42,992 nucleotides of DNA from an uncultured Lachnospiraceae bacterium (GTDB lineage: Bacteria; Bacillota; Clostridia; Lachnospirales; Lachnospiraceae): positions 1 through 42,992 of the forward strand of contig CATJIO010000090.1 in assembly GCA_949740725.1 (NCBI GenBank), given 5' to 3'. Position numbers and translations under genes: made by a program. The notes beneath the pieces were generated by a model, which made no database searches, was not told the origin of the DNA, and saw nothing but the letters and a program-made list of their open reading frames with translations. The number at the start of each line of letters is the position of its first letter. Within the stretch, counting starts at the first letter, position 1. Positions 42,816 to 42,992 of this stretch are shown piece after piece.

Positions 42816-42992
42816 TTATTCTGTAATATACTCCACACTTTGATACATCACCGGCTTCCCTATCTCCCGATACAACTGTACAATAGAGCTTCCATCCCCA
42901 TAGTAAGCGTCACTCAGCGCAATGGCCCGATCCATATCCGCCGTGTCATCATAGATCCCCCACCCTTCTTCCCGATAGGTATCCACTATTTC
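42816..42992 (-). CDS. C-terminal end of a gene, possibly a cell-surface polymer transferase
   Basis: The last 58 codons of a minus-strand gene run to the window edge and end in TAA (42816-42818). The sequence includes DDTADMDRAIALSDAYYGDGS and VQLYREIGKPVMYQ. The SDAYYGD(G/S)SS...GKP pattern resembles the nucleotide-binding end of glycosyl- or glycerophosphotransferases (compare TagF-type DYSS near the C-terminus). Base composition is back to the GC-richer level of the left half. Coding is clear; the function is tentative because most of the gene is outside. Confidence 0.7.
   Translation of the reverse strand, partial: EIVDTYREEGWGIYDDTADMDRAIALSDAYYGDGSSIVQLYREIGKPVMYQSVEYITE

Noticed and set aside
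1-42992. tRNA, rRNA, CRISPR or insertion sequence
   Set aside because: No regularly spaced repeats, transposase-like proteins or tRNA T-loop (GGTTCGAATCC-like) clusters were recognised on either strand by eye.

Overview
The window reads as a chromosomal segment from an anaerobic, low-to-mid GC Bacillota, most likely a Lachnospiraceae/Clostridia-type gut bacterium. The grounds are strong AGGAGG-type ribosome binding sites, a TTG start, Gram-positive lipoprotein and SLH-domain signals, a COG1101/COG4120/COG2984-type ABC uptake system and a Clostridia-style citrate synthase plus NAD-type isocitrate dehydrogenase pair. No RNA gene, CRISPR array or insertion sequence was seen.

Left part (1-20.1 kb, GC-rich, housekeeping-like). 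It opens with a ParA-type ATPase overlapping a protein that ends in a ComFB domain. After a bidirectional terminator almost everything is on the minus strand: a PIN/NYN-like protein, a TepA/ClpP-like protease, isocitrate dehydrogenase and citrate synthase, an SH3-NlpC/P60 cell-wall hydrolase, a three-gene ABC uptake system for a small molecule, a Na+/phosphate cotransporter-family protein preceded by what looks like a PHO box, an M19 dipeptidase, a MacB/HlyD-type export system and an SLH-domain secreted protein. One plus-strand gene encodes a secreted triple-PepSY protein.

Right part (20.2-42.3 kb). About twenty minus-strand genes, closely spaced, form a phosphonate-plus-glycan cluster. Its transcriptional end (20.2-28.2 kb) holds PEP mutase fused to an N-terminal cytidylyltransferase domain, a calcineurin-like phosphoesterase, an extended SDR, a MobA/IspD-like nucleotidyltransferase, an unassigned Rossmann oxidoreductase, phosphonopyruvate decarboxylase, a DUF4422 transferase and a ribulose-phosphate-epimerase-like protein. 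Upstream of it (28.3-42.3 kb) are two LicD-family phosphotransferases, four family-2-like glycosyltransferases, a nucleotide-sugar dehydrogenase, a WbsX-like protein, a hexapeptide acetyltransferase and several unassigned proteins. The likely scheme is PEP to phosphonopyruvate to phosphonoacetaldehyde, then an unidentified conversion, activation as a CMP-phosphonate, and LicD-mediated attachment to a surface glycan. No AEP transaminase is visible, so the phosphonate headgroup is an open question. No flippase, polymerase or glycan ABC exporter is visible either, so those steps lie outside the window.

Two further features stand out. A small Rossmann-like module with an (I/V)xGxGxxG start recurs in nine proteins of the cluster, at N-termini, at C-termini or almost alone. 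The DNA from about 35.6 to 42.8 kb is strikingly AT-rich and ends in a decayed gene fragment, which points to mosaic acquisition. The last 177 bases are the C-terminus of another minus-strand gene with normal composition, separated from the cluster by an intrinsic terminator.
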